Notes under the pieces: model-generated | What the model was told of the DNA's origin: nothing | The model's input: the letters and a program-made list of their open reading frames with translations, nothing else | The model's database searches: none | NCBI RefSeq assembly: GCF_006980705.1 | Contig: NZ_SBHO01000001.1 | Span: 124,001 to 188,000, forward strand | DNA: 64,000 nucleotides | DNA from: Tepidiphilus olei | Lineage (GTDB): Bacteria; Pseudomonadota; Gammaproteobacteria; Burkholderiales; Rhodocyclaceae | Direction of reading: 5' to 3' | Part shown: in pieces, positions 1 to 9,702 of the stretch | Numbering within the stretch: the first letter of the stretch is position 1 | How the letters are laid out: each line of letters opens with the position of its first letter | Translations under genes and position numbers: made by a program

Positions 1-1
1 C

Positions 2-1201
2 TACGCGGCCGCGCGGGCGTCGATGATGGCCGGTCAGGAGCAGACGGTTCAGGGTCGGGCGCTGCTTTTGCCGAACGTGGCGCTCGATGCCAACGCTTTG
101 CACAATCGCCTGGACGTCGGTGAGATCGACAAGAACTATGGCTCGCGCCAATGGACGGTGCGGCTCACTCAGCCGCTTTTTCGTCTGCAGAACTGGGCGG
201 CAGCCAAGCAAGGGGAGTTGCGCACCAGCTTGAGCGATCTGCAATGGGCCGAGGCACAGCAGGAGGTGGCGTTGCGCTTGGCTCGAGCCTATTTCGACGT
301 GGTTGCGGCCCAGGAGGCGGTGGATGCGGCAGCCGAGCTGCATCGTGCCTCCAGCGAGCAACTGGCATATGCCAAGAAGAGCTTCGAGGTGGGTACCGTC
401 ACCATCGTGGATGTACACGAGGCCCAGTCGCGCTTCGATCTGGCCGACGCGCAGCTGATCGCGGCACAGAACCAGTTCGATGTGGCGCAACAGGCCTTGG
501 CGGCCATCGTGGTGGATCTACCGCAACGGTATGCCCGGCTGAGCCCGGATGCCACATTGTCCGGCCCCGAGCCGGCGCGGATGGAACCGTGGGTGGAGGC
601 GGCGCAGCAGGACAATTTTCTGGTACAGCAGGCGATGGTGAGCCGCGAGATCGCCCAGCGCGAGGTCCAGCGGCGCCGTGCCGGACACCTTCCCAGTGTG
701 GATCTGGTGGCGCAGCACGGCAAGTCGCGTGATCTCTCCCGTTTCCCGCCGTTGCACACCGAGACGGCGGAGTCGTCTCAGATCGGGGTACAGGTTACGG
801 TGCCGCTCTATGCCGGCGGCGCCACCCAATCGCAGGTGCGCGAAGGGGCTGCGTTGCTCACCAGGGCCGATCGGGAGGAGGAGTATGCCAGGCGGCAGGC
901 GGTGTTGAGTGCCCGGGAAGCTTTTCTCGGCCTGACGAGCGGTTTGGCGCGGGTGCGGGCACTGGAAGCTGCGCTGCAATCGTCTTTGTCGAACCTCGCG
1001 TCCACGCGCTTGGGCTACGAGGTGGGGGTGCGGATCAACGTCGATGTGTTGAATGCCATGGCGCAAGTGGCCGATGCCCGGACGCAGTTGTCGCGTGCGC
1101 GCTACGATACGCTGTTGTGGCAGCTTCGACTGAAGGCGGCGGTAGGCAGGCTCTCGGAGGAGGATCTGGCCGCGGTCAATGCGCTTCTGGTCGAGGAGTG
1201 A
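2..1201 (+). CDS. tolC: TolC family outer membrane efflux protein (5' end cut off)
   Basis: The reading frame is open from base 2, so the start codon and signal peptide lie before the window; 399 residues remain. TolC-type proteins trimerise into an outer-membrane channel and periplasmic alpha-tunnel that works with RND/ABC efflux pumps or type I secretion. Seen here: Ala/Gln/Leu-rich helical repeats with the recurrent pattern of long helix, short strand, long helix, such as LARAYFDVVAAQEAVDAA and a second, internally similar half (residues about 210-390). This duplicated architecture defines the OEP family. The 3' end overlaps the convergent waaA gene by 26 bases. Family assignment is firm; the pump it serves cannot be told because the upstream genes are missing. 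Confidence 0.9.
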   Translation, partial: YAAARASMMAGQEQTVQGRALLLPNVALDANALHNRLDVGEIDKNYGSRQWTVRLTQPLFRLQNWAAAKQGELRTSLSDLQWAEAQQEVALRLARAYFDVVAAQEAVDAAAELHRASSEQLAYAKKSFEVGTVTIVDVHEAQSRFDLADAQLIAAQNQFDVAQQALAAIVVDLPQRYARLSPDATLSGPEPARMEPWVEAAQQDNFLVQQAMVSREIAQREVQRRRAGHLPSVDLVAQHGKSRDLSRFPPLHTETAESSQIGVQVTVPLYAGGATQSQVREGAALLTRADREEEYARRQAVLSAREAFLGLTSGLARVRALEAALQSSLSNLASTRLGYEVGVRINVDVLNAMAQVADARTQLSRARYDTLLWQLRLKAAVGRLSEEDLAAVNALLVEE

Positions 1202-2534
1202 CGGGCCCTCCGGCATCTCGTCGCGTGCGATTCCGTTCGCGCTCGAGCCAGGGGGTGAGCAGCTCGAGCGTGCGTTCGGTGGCGCCGCGATGCGCGGCAA
1301 GGAAAATGGCACCGTTGGCGATCACCGCGGCGCGCTCGTCGGGCTGTTCGATCCATCGCTGCGCGAGTTCGATCGCTTCCTGGGGGTTGCGTACCTGGGC
1401 GATGGCCTGAGCCGCCACGCCCTGGGCGACCACGTCGGCAAAATTCTCCGTGTGGGGGCCGACGATGGGCGGCGTGCCGGCGGCGAGCGCCTCCAGGGGA
1501 TTCTGCCCGCCGTAGCGCTCCCAGCTGCCGCCGATGATGGCCACGTCGGCAAGCGCGTAATAGGCATAGAGTTCGCCCATGCTGTCGCCGAGCCAGACGT
1601 CGTCTTCGGGATGGGGCAAGGAGACGCTGCGGCGGCGATGGCGCAAACCATGGCGTTCGACGAGACGGGCGACTTCGTCGAACCGCTCGGGGTGCCGTGG
1701 CACGATCACCAGGAGCGGTGGCTCGTGGAAAAGGAAATCTTCCCGTTCGGCCCATTCCTGCCGTAACCCTTCCCAGGCGCGCAGGAAACGGGCTTCCTCG
1801 CCTTCGCGGCTACTGGCGAGCACGACGACGGGGCGGGGGCCGATGGCCTCGCGCCACGTCTGCGCCAGCGCGATCGCCGCCGGTTCGGGGCTCCAATCGA
1901 ATTTGAGGTTGCCCGTGACGGCGATGCGGGAGAGGCCGAGCGCGCGCAAACGCTGCGCATCGGCCGCACTCTGCGCCCCGACCTGCACGAAGGCGTCCCA
2001 CTCGAGCGGTAGTAGCCAGCGGAAACGGCGATAGCGGCGAAAGGAACGCTCCGACAGCCGGGCGTTGGCGAGCACGAGCGGCACGCCCTGTCGCTTGGCC
2101 TGCCGCAGCCAATTCGGCCAGATCTCGGTCTCCATCACGATCCCCAGCCGCGGGCGCGCGCCTTCGAGGAAACGGCGTACCCAACGGCTGTGATCATAAG
2201 GGGCATAGGCTTGCACGATGGCGGGATCGTGGGCCCAGAGCCGGTGGCCGGTCTCCAGGCCGGTGGGGGTCATGTGCGTGACGAGCAAGCGCAGCCGAGG
2301 GTAGCGGCGGCGCAGCGCCCGCACCAGGGGATGAGCCGCGCGCGTTTCGCCCACCGAGACGGCGTGGATCCAGAGGGTGTCGCGGCCGTCGTCGGGTAAG
2401 GCGACGTGCCCCAGGCGTTCGCGCCAGCGGCGCGACACGTCTGGTCGGTCGCGATGCCGCAGCCAATGCCGCAGCCGCAGCCACGGCCAGGCGAGCCGCC
2501 AGAGGGCATCGTAGATGTGATAACGTAGGGACAC
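1176..2534 (-). CDS. waaA: 3-deoxy-D-manno-octulosonic acid (Kdo) transferase
   Basis: WaaA (KdtA) transfers Kdo from CMP-Kdo to lipid IVA at the cytoplasmic face of the inner membrane, the first core step of LPS synthesis. The 452-residue protein is slightly longer than the E. coli enzyme (425). It has the GT-B layout: an N-terminal hydrophobic anchor region (about 8-25), the acceptor-domain motif WIHAVSVGET with the likely catalytic Glu63, an METEIWPNW segment, and the C-terminal donor-site region containing IIGGS and NPLEALAAGTP followed by a GPHTENF segment. It is convergent with tolC (26-base overlap) and divergent from apaH, with 96 bases between the two starts. Whether it adds one or two Kdo residues cannot be read from the sequence. 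Confidence 0.96.
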   Translation of the reverse strand: MSLRYHIYDALWRLAWPWLRLRHWLRHRDRPDVSRRWRERLGHVALPDDGRDTLWIHAVSVGETRAAHPLVRALRRRYPRLRLLVTHMTPTGLETGHRLWAHDPAIVQAYAPYDHSRWVRRFLEGARPRLGIVMETEIWPNWLRQAKRQGVPLVLANARLSERSFRRYRRFRWLLPLEWDAFVQVGAQSAADAQRLRALGLSRIAVTGNLKFDWSPEPAAIALAQTWREAIGPRPVVVLASSREGEEARFLRAWEGLRQEWAEREDFLFHEPPLLVIVPRHPERFDEVARLVERHGLRHRRRSVSLPHPEDDVWLGDSMGELYAYYALADVAIIGGSWERYGGQNPLEALAAGTPPIVGPHTENFADVVAQGVAAQAIAQVRNPQEAIELAQRWIEQPDERAAVIANGAIFLAAHRGATERTLELLTPWLERERNRTRRDAGGPVTPRPEAH

Positions 2535-2630
2535 GGGCGACGTCGCAAAAAAGTGGGCAACGATGCTAGTTTAGCAAGTCCGGCGGCGATGCGCCCAAGT
2601 CGTGGAAAAGAAAGGGGGGAATGGCGCAGG

Positions 2631-3437
2631 ATGGCGACTTATGCGATCGGGGACGTGCAGGGGTGTTACGCAGCACTGCAGCGTCTGCTCGAGGGGATTG
2701 GCTTTGCTCCACCGCACGACCGGTTGTGGCTGGTGGGCGATCTGGTCAATCGCGGACCGCAGTCGCTGGAAGTGCTGCGCTTCGTGCGTACGCTGTCGCC
2801 GGATTCGGTCGAGGTGGTGCTGGGTAACCACGATCTGTATCTCTTGATGCGGGCGGCGGGTTATCTCAAGCGCGCGCGAGACGACACCCTGGATGCGGTG
2901 CTCGCGGCGCCGGATCGCGACGAATTGCTCGAATGGTTGCGGACGCGGCCCTTGCTGGTGGTAGACGAGGATATTGGCTATGCGATGGCGCACGCCGGCG
3001 TGAGTCCGGTCTGGTCGCTGGCGCAGGCGGCGGCGTGTGCGCGCGAGGTGGAGAAGGCTTTGCGCGGCGATTCGGCGTGGTTGTTGCGGCTAAAGGGCGA
3101 TCGGCCCACGCGCTGGCGCGACGATTTGGCCGGCCTCGATCGTCTGCGCTACATCGTGAACGCCTTCACGCGGATGCGCTTCGTGTCGCTGCGCCACGGG
3201 GCCCTGGAGCTGGAGGCGAAAGGGCCGCCGGAGCGGGCGCCCAAAGGCACGGTGCCGTGGTTCCGTTGGCCGCAGCGGGTGCCGCTGGGGGTGCAGGTGG
3301 TGTTCGGCCATTGGTCGGCACTGGGGTTTTACGCCGGCGATGGCGTGCTCTGCATCGATACGGGTTGCGTCTATGGAGGGTTGCTCACGGCGGTGCGGCT
3401 GGAGGATGGGGCGGTTTTCACCGTCTCGGGGAAGTGA
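2631..3437 (+). CDS. apaH: symmetrical diadenosine tetraphosphatase
   Basis: ApaH hydrolyses Ap4A symmetrically to two ADP and also acts on Np4-type RNA caps, in the cytoplasm. The calcineurin-like metallophosphatase signature is complete: GDVQGCY at residues 7-13, VGDLVNRGP near 37, GNHD near 66, and later His motifs (MAHAGVSPVWSL and FGHWSALGF). The start at MATYAIGDVQG is chosen because family members begin exactly there; the frame is open 78 bases further up, but that stretch looks non-coding. Length 268 residues matches the family (E. coli 280). Its 3' end lies 3 bases from the convergent chemoreceptor gene, leaving no room for a separate terminator. Confidence 0.95.
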   Translation: MATYAIGDVQGCYAALQRLLEGIGFAPPHDRLWLVGDLVNRGPQSLEVLRFVRTLSPDSVEVVLGNHDLYLLMRAAGYLKRARDDTLDAVLAAPDRDELLEWLRTRPLLVVDEDIGYAMAHAGVSPVWSLAQAAACAREVEKALRGDSAWLLRLKGDRPTRWRDDLAGLDRLRYIVNAFTRMRFVSLRHGALELEAKGPPERAPKGTVPWFRWPQRVPLGVQVVFGHWSALGFYAGDGVLCIDTGCVYGGLLTAVRLEDGAVFTVSGK

Positions 3438-3440
3438 GCC

Positions 3441-5093
3441 TCAGGCGCGAAAACGCTGCAGGAGCGCACCCAGGGTCTGTGTGAGCCGATCGAGCCGCTC
3501 GGCGGCTTCGCTGCCTTGACGTGCGAGGTCGGCGAGGGTTTCGGAGGCGCCGGCGACATGGGCGACTTCTTGGGCGATCTGACGATTGACGCTTGCCTGC
3601 TCACTCGTGCCTTCACGGATCGCTTGGGCTTGCGCGCCGATTTCGTCCATCGTGTGCTCGATCGCATCGATCGCGGCCAGGGCTTGGCGAGAAGAGGCGA
3701 GAGCCGTTTGGATCGATTCCCGTCCTTGGGCCATGTCGGCGACCATCCTGGTGACGTGGGATTCGACGCGTTGGATCGTGGCTCCGATCTCGCCCGTGGC
3801 CTGTGCCGTGCGCTCGGAGAGTTTTCGTACTTCGTCGGCGACCACGGCAAAGCCTCGGCCGTAGGCGCCGGCACGAGCCGCTTCGATCGCGGCGTTGAGG
3901 GCGAGCAGGTTGGTCTGTTCGGCGATGTCGCGGATGACCTCGACGATGCGCCCTACCGATTCCATTTCACCGTCGATGGTGTCGGCGTCTTCGGCGAGCG
4001 CTTCGAGCCGTTGCGCGAGCGTTTGGGTATCCTGGGTGTGGGAGCGCACCCGATGGGCGGCCTCACGGCTGCGGGCGACGCCATCGGCCACTGCCTCGGC
4101 TGCGTGCTGGGCATCGGAGGCGGATTGGTCCATGGCGGTGGAGAGCTCTTCGATGCCGGCGGCCATTTCTTGCGCCGATTGCGCTTGTTGTTCTGCGGCG
4201 GCGGCAATCCGTTGGGCGCGCTCACGTTCGGCGGCGACCGAGTCGGTCAACTGCCCGCTCGCCTGGGTGAGGGTGTGAACGAAGTCCCGTAGTTGGCTGC
4301 GCATGTCCTGCAGGGTCGCGATCAGGGTGCCGATCTCGTCGCGCCCCTCGTCGTCGAGATCCTGGCGCAGGTCGAGGGCGGCGACGGCGCGTGCGAAGTC
4401 GAGCGCAGTGCGCATGCCGTGGCGTAGGCGATGGGTGGAGAAGTAGGCGAGGATGAGGAGCAGTAGCGTCACGGCGCCGAACAGCAGCGCGATGACGAGG
4501 CGGCTTTGATCGGAGGCTTGGGCGCTGTGGTCGAAGTCGGCGCGGGTGGCGTCGCGTTCGAGATGGATCAATTCGTCGAGGGCGGCGTGGACGTCGTGCA
4601 GTTGCGTCTCGATCTGCCCGATGAGTCCGCGCTGGGATCGACCTAGACCAGCGAGGTCGTCGCCATAGAGTTCGATGGTCTGACGCGCCGTGTCTACGGC
4701 CTGATGAAAGCGCTGGGCGGCCTCTTCGAGGCGAGCGAACGCGGTGCGTTCGTCTTCGCGCATCGGCCGCTGCCCGAACGCTGCGAGGATGGCTTGGGCT
4801 TGATCCGAGGCGCGCTCGAGCTCCTGTGGATCGAAGGAGGAGATTTTCTGGCTCGCGTCGGCAAAGACGCGGTAGAGGAAACTCGCTTGCCGCTCGGCCA
4901 GGTGTTTGAGCTGGGCGAGGTCGACGAGGGGGGCGACTTGGCCGCTGTAGGCGCTGCGCATCGTGCCGGTCTGGGTGTCGATGGTCTGGTAGGCGAGCGC
5001 GATCACGATCGAAAAGAGTCCGATCGCGATCGCGACCATGATCCAGTAGCGTGCCTGCAGCGAAAGAGTGAGCGAACGGGAACGACGCGCCAT
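3441..5093 (-). CDS. methyl-accepting chemotaxis protein
   Basis: This is a class of transmembrane chemoreceptor that signals through CheW/CheA. In order: a short basic N-terminus, TM1 (about 17-36), a roughly 155-residue periplasmic helical sensor (four-helix-bundle-like, rich in Gln/Ala heptads), TM2 (about 195-217), a HAMP segment, and a long coiled-coil signalling domain. The conserved hairpin tip is present: [20 protein letters not shown] followed by [17 protein letters not shown]. There is no C-terminal CheR-tethering pentapeptide (it ends LLQRFRA). The ATG at 5091-5093 is preferred over an upstream TTG because GAGGA lies just before it and the N-terminus becomes a normal MARRSRS. It begins 13 bases after the phoX stop on the same strand, suggesting co-transcription. 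The ligand is unknown. Confidence 0.93.
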   Translation of the reverse strand: MARRSRSLTLSLQARYWIMVAIAIGLFSIVIALAYQTIDTQTGTMRSAYSGQVAPLVDLAQLKHLAERQASFLYRVFADASQKISSFDPQELERASDQAQAILAAFGQRPMREDERTAFARLEEAAQRFHQAVDTARQTIELYGDDLAGLGRSQRGLIGQIETQLHDVHAALDELIHLERDATRADFDHSAQASDQSRLVIALLFGAVTLLLLILAYFSTHRLRHGMRTALDFARAVAALDLRQDLDDEGRDEIGTLIATLQDMRSQLRDFVHTLTQASGQLTDSVAAERERAQRIAAAAEQQAQSAQEMAAGIEELSTAMDQSASDAQHAAEAVADGVARSREAAHRVRSHTQDTQTLAQRLEALAEDADTIDGEMESVGRIVEVIRDIAEQTNLLALNAAIEAARAGAYGRGFAVVADEVRKLSERTAQATGEIGATIQRVESHVTRMVADMAQGRESIQTALASSRQALAAIDAIEHTMDEIGAQAQAIREGTSEQASVNRQIAQEVAHVAGASETLADLARQGSEAAERLDRLTQTLGALLQRFRA

Positions 5094-5106
5094 CCTCGAG
5101 GGTTCC

Positions 5107-7113
5107 TCAGCGCGCGGCAAATACCGGCGTACCGTCGGCTCGTTCGATCACCAGCGTGGCCGAGCGCGGCCGGCCACCGCCCAGTTCGCGGAACTGCACA
5201 TGTGGCCATTCGGAGAAGGCGGTGGGATGCGCTGCGAGGTAGGTTGCGAGATCTTGGCCCGCAGGGAGGGCGGGGGCGCGTGGATGGCCTTCGGCTTCGC
5301 CGGGATGCTGGACATTGACGAACATCGTGCGCCCGTCGTTGCTCCAGGTGAGCCCGGTAATCTCACAGCCCGAGGGGCCGACGAGGAAGCGGCGAATGAG
5401 CCCGGCGTCGGGGTCGGCGACCAGCATCTGGTTGTTGCCCATGCCTTGGTAGGGGCCGGCGTTGCTGTAGCTGCCGTCGGTGAGGATCCACAGGCGGCCG
5501 GCGGCGTCGAATCCCAGGCCGTCGGGGGAGTTGAAGAGGTTGTCTTTGGTGATCGCCGCCGAGCCGGCGCGCGCATCGCCTCGAGGATAAACGAGGGGGT
5601 TGCCGGCGAGCACGAAGAGATCCCAGGAAAATTCGTCCGCCGTCGGATCGCCGCCGTTTTCTTGCCAGCGCAAGATCTGACCCCAGAGGTTCTCGGCCCG
5701 GGGGTTGGCGGCGTCGACTTCGCTCGCCTTGCGCCGGTTGTTGTTGGTGAGCGTGACATAGACTTCCCGGCGATGAGGATGGATGGCGATCCATTCAGGA
5801 CGATCCATTTTGGTCGCGCCGACGACATCCCCGGCCATTCGCGCATGGATGAGAACGTCGGCTTGCGTGGGCAAGCGCGCTTCGGCGGCGAGCAGCGGAT
5901 TGCGTTCTTTGTCGAGCAGAATCCATTGGCCACGGAAACGTTGGCCGTCGGGCGTGGGGTCGGCAGTGAATCGGGCGACGTAGAGATCGCCCGAATCGAG
6001 CAGGTCGCGGTTGGCGGCAGGGTTGCCGGGGTCGTAGCGGCCATGGCTCACGAAGCGGTAGAGGTATTCGTAGCGTTCGTCGTCGCCCATGTAGACGACG
6101 ACCCGCCCGTCGGGGGCGATCGTGACCGCGGCATTTTCGTGCTTGAATCGGCCGAGCGCGGTGCGTTTCTTCGGCGTACTTTGGGGGTCGAAGGGGTCGA
6201 TCTCGACCACCCAGCCGAAGCGGTTGGGTTCGTTGGGTTCGCGCCGCAGGTCGAAGCGCTCGATCACTTCGTACCAGCGATAACCGTTGTCCTTGCCGAT
6301 GCCGTAGCGTTGGTGCATCGGGTTGGTGCTGCCGCCACCGAAATAGTCGTTGAAGTTTTCTTCGCACGTGAGGTAGGTGCCCCAAGGGGTGAAGCCATTG
6401 GCGCAGTTGTTGAGCGTGCCGCGTACTTGGGTTCCCGTGGGGTCGGCCGAGGTGCGCAGGAGCGGATGACCCGCGGCCGGACCGGTGAGCACCATGGGCG
6501 TATCCCCAGTGATACGGCGGTTGTATTTCGAGGGAATGACAGGGCGCCAACCGCTTTGACCGTCGCGTTGCAGATGAACAATGGATACGCCATGCGCGTT
6601 GATCGCTTTCATCGCCTTTTCGCGCGTCCAAGGCTCGGTGTATTCCTTGCCGAAGAGGTATTCGTAGTTGGTGTATTCGTGGTTGAGTGCAAGAAGACCT
6701 TGGTCGTAGACATTGGGACCAAAGGGGAAGAAGTGCATGCCGTCGTGGTTGTCCCCGATCTGCCGGGCCTGCTCTTCGGCCGAGGCCGAGGCATCGGGTC
6801 GCCAGTAGGCGGAAAAATCGAGTAGGGGGTCGCCCCAGGGCAGGATGGCGCGCACCACGTAGCCGTCCATCACGGTGACGTAGTCGTGGCTGTGGGTGGG
6901 AATCGAGCGGGGGAAAGCAGCCAGTAACGACGAGACCGTGGTACCCGGATCGTCGAGCGAGCGGGCGAGTGCCGCGGCCGGCGAGGCGAAAAAGCTCAGG
7001 AGGGTTGCGCCGCCCGCGCCTTGGAGCAGGCGGCGGCGGACCTGATCGACGATCTCGGTAAAGGTGTGGTTTTCGGGGTCACGGGTTACGGAGTTGTCTT
7101 TCATCGCTTTCAT
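5107..7113 (-). CDS. phoX: PhoX family alkaline phosphatase (DUF839), Tat-exported
   Basis: PhoX enzymes are monomeric, iron- and calcium-dependent periplasmic phosphomonoesterases exported folded by the Tat system. The N-terminus carries a twin-arginine signal, [16 protein letters not shown] at about residues 27-42, followed by a hydrophobic stretch and an Ala-rich cleavage region. Downstream are family segments such as HTNYEYLFG-type loops ([12 protein letters not shown]), [19 protein letters not shown], and [21 protein letters not shown], which hold metal-binding and catalytic residues including the Cys/Glu pair. Length 668 is usual. ATG codons at 7113 and 7104 are both possible starts. 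No pho-box is evident upstream. The downstream same-strand gene is a chemoreceptor. The activity assignment rests on the family, not on any substrate evidence. Confidence 0.93.
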   Translation of the reverse strand: MKAMKDNSVTRDPENHTFTEIVDQVRRRLLQGAGGATLLSFFASPAAALARSLDDPGTTVSSLLAAFPRSIPTHSHDYVTVMDGYVVRAILPWGDPLLDFSAYWRPDASASAEEQARQIGDNHDGMHFFPFGPNVYDQGLLALNHEYTNYEYLFGKEYTEPWTREKAMKAINAHGVSIVHLQRDGQSGWRPVIPSKYNRRITGDTPMVLTGPAAGHPLLRTSADPTGTQVRGTLNNCANGFTPWGTYLTCEENFNDYFGGGSTNPMHQRYGIGKDNGYRWYEVIERFDLRREPNEPNRFGWVVEIDPFDPQSTPKKRTALGRFKHENAAVTIAPDGRVVVYMGDDERYEYLYRFVSHGRYDPGNPAANRDLLDSGDLYVARFTADPTPDGQRFRGQWILLDKERNPLLAAEARLPTQADVLIHARMAGDVVGATKMDRPEWIAIHPHRREVYVTLTNNNRRKASEVDAANPRAENLWGQILRWQENGGDPTADEFSWDLFVLAGNPLVYPRGDARAGSAAITKDNLFNSPDGLGFDAAGRLWILTDGSYSNAGPYQGMGNNQMLVADPDAGLIRRFLVGPSGCEITGLTWSNDGRTMFVNVQHPGEAEGHPRAPALPAGQDLATYLAAHPTAFSEWPHVQFRELGGGRPRSATLVIERADGTPVFAAR

Positions 7114-7170
7114 GGGATCTGTCGGGGGGCGGTTCGATGGTGCAGAGTCTAGAGCGGCTGTGTGACGGTT

Positions 7171-7926
7171 TTATGGCGAAGGCAGGTCTTCCTCGATACG
7201 CTCGCGTACCCAGGCTTCGAGGGCTCGGGTGAGCGCTTTGCGGTCGGCTCCCTGGGTGGGTAGGGGCTCGGAGACATCGAGCCGGGCGCGCAGCCGAGGC
7301 TCTCGCACGATACGGACCAGTGATTGCATGAGCGTCATCTGCCCGTAGAAGGCTGCCGCGGTCGTGCGTCGGCCGTCGGCATCGTAGTAGCGAATCGCCA
7401 CGGCTTGGACCGGGGCGCCGGCGTCGATCGCCGGTTGCAGCAGCGCCGCGTGAAAGGGGTGTAGCGACAGGCCGTCGGTGGTGGTGCCTTCGGGAAAGAG
7501 CGCGACGCTCTGCCCTTGCCGCAGATGCGATACGAGCTCACGCGCCAGCACGGCGGCGTGTCCCCGGCTGCCGCGCCGCAAGAAAATGGTTTCGTTGCGT
7601 GCCGCGAGCCAACCGATGATGGGCCAGCGGCGGACTTCGGCCTTGGCGATGAAGGCGGCGTCGGTCTGCGAGAGGACGACGAAGACGTCGATCCAGGAGA
7701 CGTGGTTGAGGGCGAGCAAGGCGCCGCTGGCGAACTCGCCATGCCGCTCCACCTCGATGCCGCACAGGGCGACGAGGCGCCGCGACCAACGCTGCCGCAG
7801 ACGGGCGCGGGTGGGGGCATCGGCGAAGGGAAAGCACAGGACGATGGTGGCTAGCCCAATGGCGAGATGAAGGGCGAGGCGGGCGAGCCGCAGCGCGCGG
7901 ATCGGTCGGGGAACGGAGCGGAGCAT
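7171..7926 (-). CDS. lysophospholipid (1-acylglycerol-3-phosphate) acyltransferase family
   Basis: A PlsC/LPLAT-family inner-membrane enzyme of 251 residues that acylates a lysophospholipid or related lipid. One hydrophobic anchor segment covers about residues 15-34. The acyltransferase HX4D motif is NHVSWID, with His75 and Asp80, and the substrate-binding motif FPEGTTTDG sits at about 144-152. The sequence is of the short PlsC type common in Betaproteobacteria beside pfkB- or phoX-like genes; it could equally be the main PlsC or a paralogue (for example an ornithine-lipid type OlsA), which neighbours do not settle. It is divergent from the PfkB-family kinase, with 226 bases between them. Confidence 0.88.
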   Translation of the reverse strand: MLRSVPRPIRALRLARLALHLAIGLATIVLCFPFADAPTRARLRQRWSRRLVALCGIEVERHGEFASGALLALNHVSWIDVFVVLSQTDAAFIAKAEVRRWPIIGWLAARNETIFLRRGSRGHAAVLARELVSHLRQGQSVALFPEGTTTDGLSLHPFHAALLQPAIDAGAPVQAVAIRYYDADGRRTTAAAFYGQMTLMQSLVRIVREPRLRARLDVSEPLPTQGADRKALTRALEAWVRERIEEDLPSP

Positions 7927-8110
7927 GGTGGTCGTCGGTTCATGGGGGTGATCGGCGCATGGTAGCGGAAAACGGGCATGGCGAACGGGCCGTGGCGCGG
8001 CTGTATGGCGTCATCGTGCAAGGTTTGCGCCGACCTCACCCAGTGAGCGCGCACGACGGCTTTTCACGGTGCTCTGAGGGGAGTTACCGCCTGCATCCAT
8101 GTCGCTCCCG

Positions 8111-8116
8111 TATAAT
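8111..8116 (+). promoter_or_regulatory. -10-like element upstream of the PfkB-family kinase
   Basis: A perfect TATAAT lies 42 bases upstream of the kinase ATG in the 226-base divergent gap between the acyltransferase and the kinase. No convincing TTGACA-like partner is found at 16-18 bases; GAGTTACC lies slightly too far upstream. This is a positional suggestion only. Confidence 0.35.
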
Positions 8117-8152
8117 CGCCATCTGCTCTGCAAGGCGATGAAGGAATCGGCG

Positions 8153-9097
8153 ATGACGCGTATCGTGGTGTGCGGATCGATGGCTTACGACACGATCATG
8201 GTTTTTGAGGATCGATTTCGCGAGCACATCCTGCCCGATAAAATCCATATGATCAATGTGGCTTTTACCGTGCCACGGTTGCGGCGCGAATTCGGGGGCT
8301 GTGCCGGCAATATCGCCTATGGTCTGAAACAGTTGGGTTCCGAGCCGGTGATCGTTGCCACGGTGGGCGAGGATGTGCAGCCGTATTTCGCACGGCTGGA
8401 ATCGCTCGGTATCTCGCGCGAAGGGATCGCCGTGCTGCCCGGGGAATTTACTGCCCAGGCGTTCATCACCACCGACCTCGACGACAACCAGATCACCGCT
8501 TTTCACCCGGGCGCGATGGCTTTATCGCATCGCAATCCGGTGGCGGGGCGTTTGGCCGGGCAGTGGGCCATCGTTGCGCCCGATGGCCTGGAGGGGATGC
8601 TCGCGCATTGTGCGGCGCTCGCCGAGGCCGGGATTCCTTTCGTCTTCGATCCTGGGCAGGCCTTGCCCCTCTTCTCGGGCAAACAGTTGTTGCAGTGCCT
8701 GGAACCAGCGCGGGTTTGTGCCGTCAATGATTACGAGGCGCAGTTGCTGGAAGAGCGTACGGGATTGTCGCTGGTGGCACTGGCTTCGCGGGTCGAGGCG
8801 TTCGTCGTGACGCGGGGGGCGCAGGGCGCCTGGGTCTTCGTCGAGGGGGAGCGTTTCGAGGTACCGCCGGTTCGCCCCGAGGCGGTGGTGGATCCCACCG
8901 GCTGCGGCGACGCCTTCCGCGCGGGACTGCTCCATGCGATCGCTTCGGGTAGTGATTGGATCCGGGCGGTGCGCCTGGGCGCCGTGCTCGGGGCGATCAA
9001 GGTCGCCTCACGCGGGGCGCAGAATTACACCTTGCGCCGTGAGGAGTTGGTGCGGCGCTATGAAGAAACCTACCAGGAGAATTGGCCATGGTCGTGA
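8153..9097 (+). CDS. PfkB-family carbohydrate/adenosine kinase
   Basis: A 314-residue ribokinase-fold kinase. Visible family signatures are the FGGCAGNIAYGLKQLG substrate/lid segment at about 47-62 and the C-terminal DPTGCGDAFRAG motif at 247-258, in which Asp253 is the expected catalytic base and the Gly-rich turn forms the anion hole. The start ATG at 8153 is preceded by AAGGA at 8141-8145; an ATG at 8138 is a less likely alternative. The gene overlaps the following lipoprotein gene by 10 bases, so the two are probably co-transcribed. The protein resembles the betaproteobacterial adenosine kinase-like subgroup, but the sugar or nucleoside substrate cannot be assigned from sequence. Confidence 0.88.
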   Translation: MTRIVVCGSMAYDTIMVFEDRFREHILPDKIHMINVAFTVPRLRREFGGCAGNIAYGLKQLGSEPVIVATVGEDVQPYFARLESLGISREGIAVLPGEFTAQAFITTDLDDNQITAFHPGAMALSHRNPVAGRLAGQWAIVAPDGLEGMLAHCAALAEAGIPFVFDPGQALPLFSGKQLLQCLEPARVCAVNDYEAQLLEERTGLSLVALASRVEAFVVTRGAQGAWVFVEGERFEVPPVRPEAVVDPTGCGDAFRAGLLHAIASGSDWIRAVRLGAVLGAIKVASRGAQNYTLRREELVRRYEETYQENWPWS

Positions 9098-9546
9098 AGA
9101 AAGGGATGGTATTGATGGTGGTGGCGGCTCTGGGCGTGGCGGGATGTGCCTCGGGCCTTGGGGGCGGCACCTATGGTCGGACCGAGGCGCGCCGGGCGAT
9201 GAGCGTACAGTACGGCGTGGTCGAATCGGTGCGGCCGGTGCAGCTCGAAGGCACGAAGTCGCCGCTGGGCGCAGGGGCCGGGGCGGTGGTCGGCGGGGTG
9301 GCCGGAAGTGGCGTCGGCGGCGGCCGTGGTCAGATCGTCGGGGCGACCGTGGGTGCCGTGGCCGGGGGCCTCGCGGGTGCGGCGCTGGAAGAGGTGGCGA
9401 CGCGCAGGCCGGGCGTGGAAGTGACGGTTCGGCTGGATAACGGCCGCGTGATTGCAGTGGTTCAGGAAGACGAGGGTGAAGGGTTCCGCCTGGGTGAGCG
9501 CGTGCGCGTGCTCAGCGATGGAGGAACGATGCGGGTGGCACGCTGA
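9088..9546 (+). CDS. glycine-zipper outer-membrane lipoprotein (SlyB/Pcp-like)
   Basis: A 152-residue predicted lipoprotein. It starts at the ATG preceded by AGGAGA at 9075-9080, inside the end of the kinase gene. The signal peptide MVVKKGMVLMVVAALGVAGC ends in a lipobox with the acylated Cys at position 20. The middle (about 68-105) is a Gly/Ala-rich two-helix glycine-zipper hairpin with GAGAGAVVGGVAGSGVGGG and GAVAGGLAGAA, followed by a small beta domain ending VRVLSDGGTMRVAR. The family (SlyB, 17-kDa antigen, Pcp) sits in the outer membrane and is linked to envelope stress. A similar protein without a lipobox is encoded at 13993-14397 on the other strand. Confidence 0.85.
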   Translation: MVVKKGMVLMVVAALGVAGCASGLGGGTYGRTEARRAMSVQYGVVESVRPVQLEGTKSPLGAGAGAVVGGVAGSGVGGGRGQIVGATVGAVAGGLAGAALEEVATRRPGVEVTVRLDNGRVIAVVQEDEGEGFRLGERVRVLSDGGTMRVAR

Positions 9547-9702
9547 GAAATGCACGGGGCTGCGAATGGCCCTCATGTGCGCGCGTGCGGGGGCGGGGTG
9601 TTCGCAGCGCTGGGTGCGAGATCACGCACGCAACCGGCGGGCATCCACGCCGTGAAGCGCGCCGCGATGCAGTCCCGTGGCAGAACTGATTCGCGGCGGC
9701 TT

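Noticed and set aside
5068-6825. 585-residue plus-strand open frame antisense to phoX
   Set aside because: phoX shows Tat signal and family motifs on the other strand; this frame has none.
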